A DNA stretch of 9,161 bases from Holosporaceae bacterium (lineage in GTDB: Bacteria; Pseudomonadota; Alphaproteobacteria; UBA3830). This document shows positions 7,590 through 9,161 of the stretch, one piece after another. The notes beneath the pieces were generated by a model. That model had not been told where the DNA came from, made no database searches, and was given only the letters and a program-made list of their open reading frames with translations. A program made the position numbers and the translations under genes. Within the stretch, counting starts at the first letter, position 1; each line of letters begins with the position of its first letter. The stretch covers positions 1-9,161 of the forward strand of contig JAISCG010000061.1 in NCBI GenBank assembly GCA_031265715.1, in the 5' to 3' direction.

Positions 7590-7698
7590 TTTGCGCTCCC
7601 TAATTTTCTTCGGGTTCATAGTAAACATTTTAGGTGGAAAAGTTAAATTTTTTTTTATAGTATTTCTGATGATTTCAGTGATCACCAAGGAGGTATTT
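7590..7698. promoter_or_regulatory. Divergent intergenic region between the PseC-like gene and tdk
   Basis: This 109-base AT-rich spacer must carry the start signals for both diverging genes. On the plus strand TATAGT (about 7656-7661), after a run of T, is a candidate -10 element for tdk, but no good -35 is seen. On the minus strand, TACTAT-type hexamers are candidate -10 elements for the aminotransferase, again without convincing -35 elements. A perfect eight-base palindrome, GTGATCAC (7678-7685), lies just before the tdk ribosome binding site. No larger operator or riboswitch is recognisable. Confidence 0.35.
7687..7693 (+). promoter_or_regulatory. Strong ribosome binding site that fixes the tdk start
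   Basis: AAGGAGG is a near-perfect match to the anti-Shine-Dalgarno complement, five bases before the GTG at 7699. It decides against the longer in-frame start at 7591, which would add 36 residues absent from thymidine kinases. Confidence 0.85.
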
Positions 7699-8265
7699 GT
7701 GGCGTGTCTTTATTTTTATTACTCTGCGATGAATGCCGGAAAAACCACATCTCTGTTGCAGACGAATCACAATTACAGAGAAAAAGGCATGGATACTTTG
7801 ATTTTTACCTACGCATTGGACACACGATACGGTCCCGGAGTAATCACGTCCCGCATCGGACTTCAGAAACAGGCGATCACCTATGACGGCAGTTTTGATT
7901 TTTTTTGCTACGTAAAGGGGGCCAGAAGCGTGGCCTGCGTTCTGGTGGACGAAGCGCAATTTCTCACGAAAAAACAGGTGGATCAGCTGGCCGCCGTGGT
8001 CGACAAATTCGATATTCCGGTTTTAACCTACGGACTGAGAACGGATTTTCTCGGAAACAGTTTTGAGGGCAGTCAGAGATTGTTGGCCGTCGCGGATGTT
8101 TTAACTGAACTGAAAACAATCTGTCACTGCGGGAAAAAAGCAACAATGAATATGCGCATAGATAAACTCGGAAATAAAATCACCAATGGAGAACAGATAG
8201 AGATAGGCGGAAATGAACGGTATGTTTCGGTCTGTCGAAGACACTTTAACAATCCTCGAAAATGA
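7699..8265 (+). CDS. tdk: Thymidine kinase (type II)
   Basis: This cytosolic enzyme phosphorylates thymidine or deoxyuridine with ATP, giving dTMP in the salvage pathway. From the GTG start it has 188 residues, slightly shorter than the 205 of E. coli. Motifs in order: P-loop YYSAMNAGKT with K15; TSRIGL near 50-55; DEAQF with catalytic E85; the YGLRTDFLG stretch at 111-119; the GSQRLLA segment; then ICHCG with zinc ligands C142 and C144 and VCRRH with C179 and H182. The loop NGEQIEIGGNERYVSVC resembles the enterobacterial enzyme closely. All catalytic and zinc-binding residues are present, so it should be active. It diverges from the aminotransferase and is followed after 165 bases by the secretion ATPase gene on the same strand. 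No clear terminator separates those two, so co-transcription is possible, although the functions are unrelated. Confidence 0.95.
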   Translation: MACLYFYYSAMNAGKTTSLLQTNHNYREKGMDTLIFTYALDTRYGPGVITSRIGLQKQAITYDGSFDFFCYVKGARSVACVLVDEAQFLTKKQVDQLAAVVDKFDIPVLTYGLRTDFLGNSFEGSQRLLAVADVLTELKTICHCGKKATMNMRIDKLGNKITNGEQIEIGGNERYVSVCRRHFNNPRK

Positions 8266-8419
8266 AATTATTCTCCGGGGATATATTTTCTAAAAAGTCC
8301 TCGAAATAATTTGGTTTTGCAAGAGACCTGTTATCAAAATTACAAAAAAATCTGCACACTGCGTTTTTAAAGCTTTTCTTACCACTGATTCGATAGAATG
8401 TCCCAGAAAAACCATATTC

Positions 8420-8423
8420 GGAG
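8420..8423 (+). promoter_or_regulatory. Ribosome binding site supporting the GTG 8431 start
   Basis: GGAG lies seven bases before the GTG at 8431 and downstream of the alternative ATG at 8398, so it favours the shorter product. The ATG is preceded only by GATAGA with poor spacing. Confidence 0.6.
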
Positions 8424-8430
8424 AAACGCG

Positions 8431-9161
8431 GTGAACTGTTCTGCAATTAAAAGCATCGGCGAAATATTATTCGGCAGAGGTTTACTGACCGACGAACAGA
8501 TTCTTCTCATTTTGAAAAATCAAAAAAAGACAAATTTATTGTTTGGGCAATCGGCGGTAACTCTCGGATTTATAAAGGAAAATGATCTTCTGAAAATCTT
8601 GTCCGAATTGTATCTGATTGAAATCGTCAGCTTGGAATTTTTGTACATAGATAAAGAAACGTTAACGTCGATTCCCTGCGACATTGCAACGCAATGTTTG
8701 GCCGTTCCTTTTTCGGTTGATGGGGAATGCGCGAAAATTGCAATTGCCGATCCCGGAGATTTGTGCGCGATCGACACCGTGCATTCATATTTTAAAAATA
8801 AAAAAGTTGAATTTTTTATTGCAAAAGAAACCGAAATTTTGAGATTTTTGGAAACGGCAAAATGCAGCGCCGAGCACATTGATAAAGATCCGTTGCTTCT
8901 GCTGAATAAAATAATTTTTGAAGCCGTCGAATCGAAGGCAAGCGACATTCATTTCGAGCCGTCGGAAAATCTGGTTCGCGTGCGAATAAGAACAGACGGC
9001 GTTTTACATGTTTTAAAAAATATCGACCTGGATTCCTGGGGACGCATCAAATCCAAATTGAAACTGATTTCCAATTTAAACATAACGGAAAATCGTCGCC
9101 CTCAGAGCGGACATACACGAATTCATCTGGCGGGAAAAACCATCGATCTGAGAATTTCTAC
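8431..9161 (+). CDS. GspE/PilB-family secretion or type IV pilus assembly ATPase (N-terminal part, cut by window edge)
   Basis: This is the N-terminal 243 residues of a hexameric ATPase that powers type II secretion or type IV pilus assembly at the inner membrane. A T2SSE_N/MshEN-type region covers about 7-140: IGEILFGRGLLT, then LLFGQSAVTLGFI with a second helix pair, then an I-A-I-A-D-P-G-D strand at 103-110. The N2 subdomain follows: NKIIFEAVESKASDIHFEP, VRVRIRTDGVL, and the segment where relatives read E-x-R-x-PQDGR, here with PQSGH (224-228), then DLRIS. Walker motifs lie beyond the edge. GTG 8431 is preferred because GGAG (8420-8423) lies seven bases upstream; an in-frame ATG at 8398 would add 11 residues but has no clear ribosome site. 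GspE and PilB cannot be separated from this part. The 165 bases before it (8266-8430) show no convincing gene, hairpin or promoter. Confidence 0.85.
   Translation, partial: MNCSAIKSIGEILFGRGLLTDEQILLILKNQKKTNLLFGQSAVTLGFIKENDLLKILSELYLIEIVSLEFLYIDKETLTSIPCDIATQCLAVPFSVDGECAKIAIADPGDLCAIDTVHSYFKNKKVEFFIAKETEILRFLETAKCSAEHIDKDPLLLLNKIIFEAVESKASDIHFEPSENLVRVRIRTDGVLHVLKNIDLDSWGRIKSKLKLISNLNITENRRPQSGHTRIHLAGKTIDLRIS

Noticed and set aside
7590..7688. Longer starts for the PseC-like gene (TTG 7688, ATG 7619)
   Set aside because: They extend into the divergent spacer, the TTG one overlapping the tdk ribosome site, and lack family-like sequence; GTG 7589 has a clear AGGGAG.
7591..7698. Longer thymidine kinase start adding 36 residues
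   Set aside because: The extension is hydrophobic and unlike any thymidine kinase, while GTG 7699 has AAGGAGG five bases upstream and places the P-loop at the normal position.
8253..8306. Nine-base direct repeat TCCTCGAAA (8253-8261 and 8298-8306)
   Set aside because: Only two short copies, one inside the tdk end; likely chance and not a repeat array or attachment site.
8246..8446. A 66-codon minus-strand frame across the tdk to secretion ATPase gap
   Set aside because: No recognisable motif, no convincing ribosome site, and it overlaps the ends of two real genes.
8520..8948. A 142-codon minus-strand frame
   Set aside because: It is the antisense shadow of the conserved T2SSE_N and N2 coding region of the secretion ATPase.

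Overview
The window looks like a compact stretch of an AT-leaning alphaproteobacterial chromosome. The best taxonomic clues are an adjacent ntrY-ntrX pair of the alphaproteobacterial type and a BamE lipoprotein with the alpha-style start of its mature part (Cys, then Pro-Thr-Ile-Asp-x-Arg-Gly-Asn). A divergent glutamate/dicarboxylate-type (SDF) carrier, very short intergenic gaps and signs of decay in a sigma-54-type regulator would fit a host-associated lineage such as Holosporales or Rickettsiales. That placement is inference, not proof.

Layout: six genes lie on the minus strand and two on the plus strand, diverging from a 109-base spacer (7590-7698). Reading leftwards from the spacer, the minus-strand genes are: a PseC-like sugar aminotransferase (7589-6432); an SDF-family carrier (6336-5152); a BamE lipoprotein (5071-4655); a GT39/ArnT-like membrane glycosyltransferase (4654-3212); the NtrY sensor kinase (3153-1003); and its partner NtrX (1010 to beyond the left edge). 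Reading rightwards, the plus-strand genes are thymidine kinase (7699-8265) and the N-terminal part of a GspE/PilB-family secretion or pilus ATPase (8431 to beyond the right edge). No RNA gene, insertion sequence, CRISPR array or prophage was seen, and no gene-free stretch exceeds about 165 bases.

How the genes may work together: the minus-strand run combines envelope sugar chemistry (aminotransferase, lipid-linked-sugar transferase), outer-membrane assembly (BamE) and solute uptake, and leads directly into NtrYX. BamE and the glycosyltransferase abut with no spacer, and ntrY and ntrX overlap by 8 bases. NtrYX is known to influence envelope functions in some alphaproteobacteria, so the grouping may be functional. 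A possible weak terminator after the aminotransferase may split the run.

The most interesting signal is in NtrX. Its receiver domain is intact, but its AAA+ domain has lost the Walker A lysine, the whole sigma-54 contact loop (GAFTGA), the usual Asp-Glu order of Walker B and one arginine finger, while the frame stays open and NtrY keeps all its kinase motifs. It looks like a sensor kinase driving a non-ATPase, sigma-54-independent regulator. A second oddity is the SDF carrier, whose cation- and substrate-binding motifs are rewritten. Five of the eight genes appear to start with GTG.
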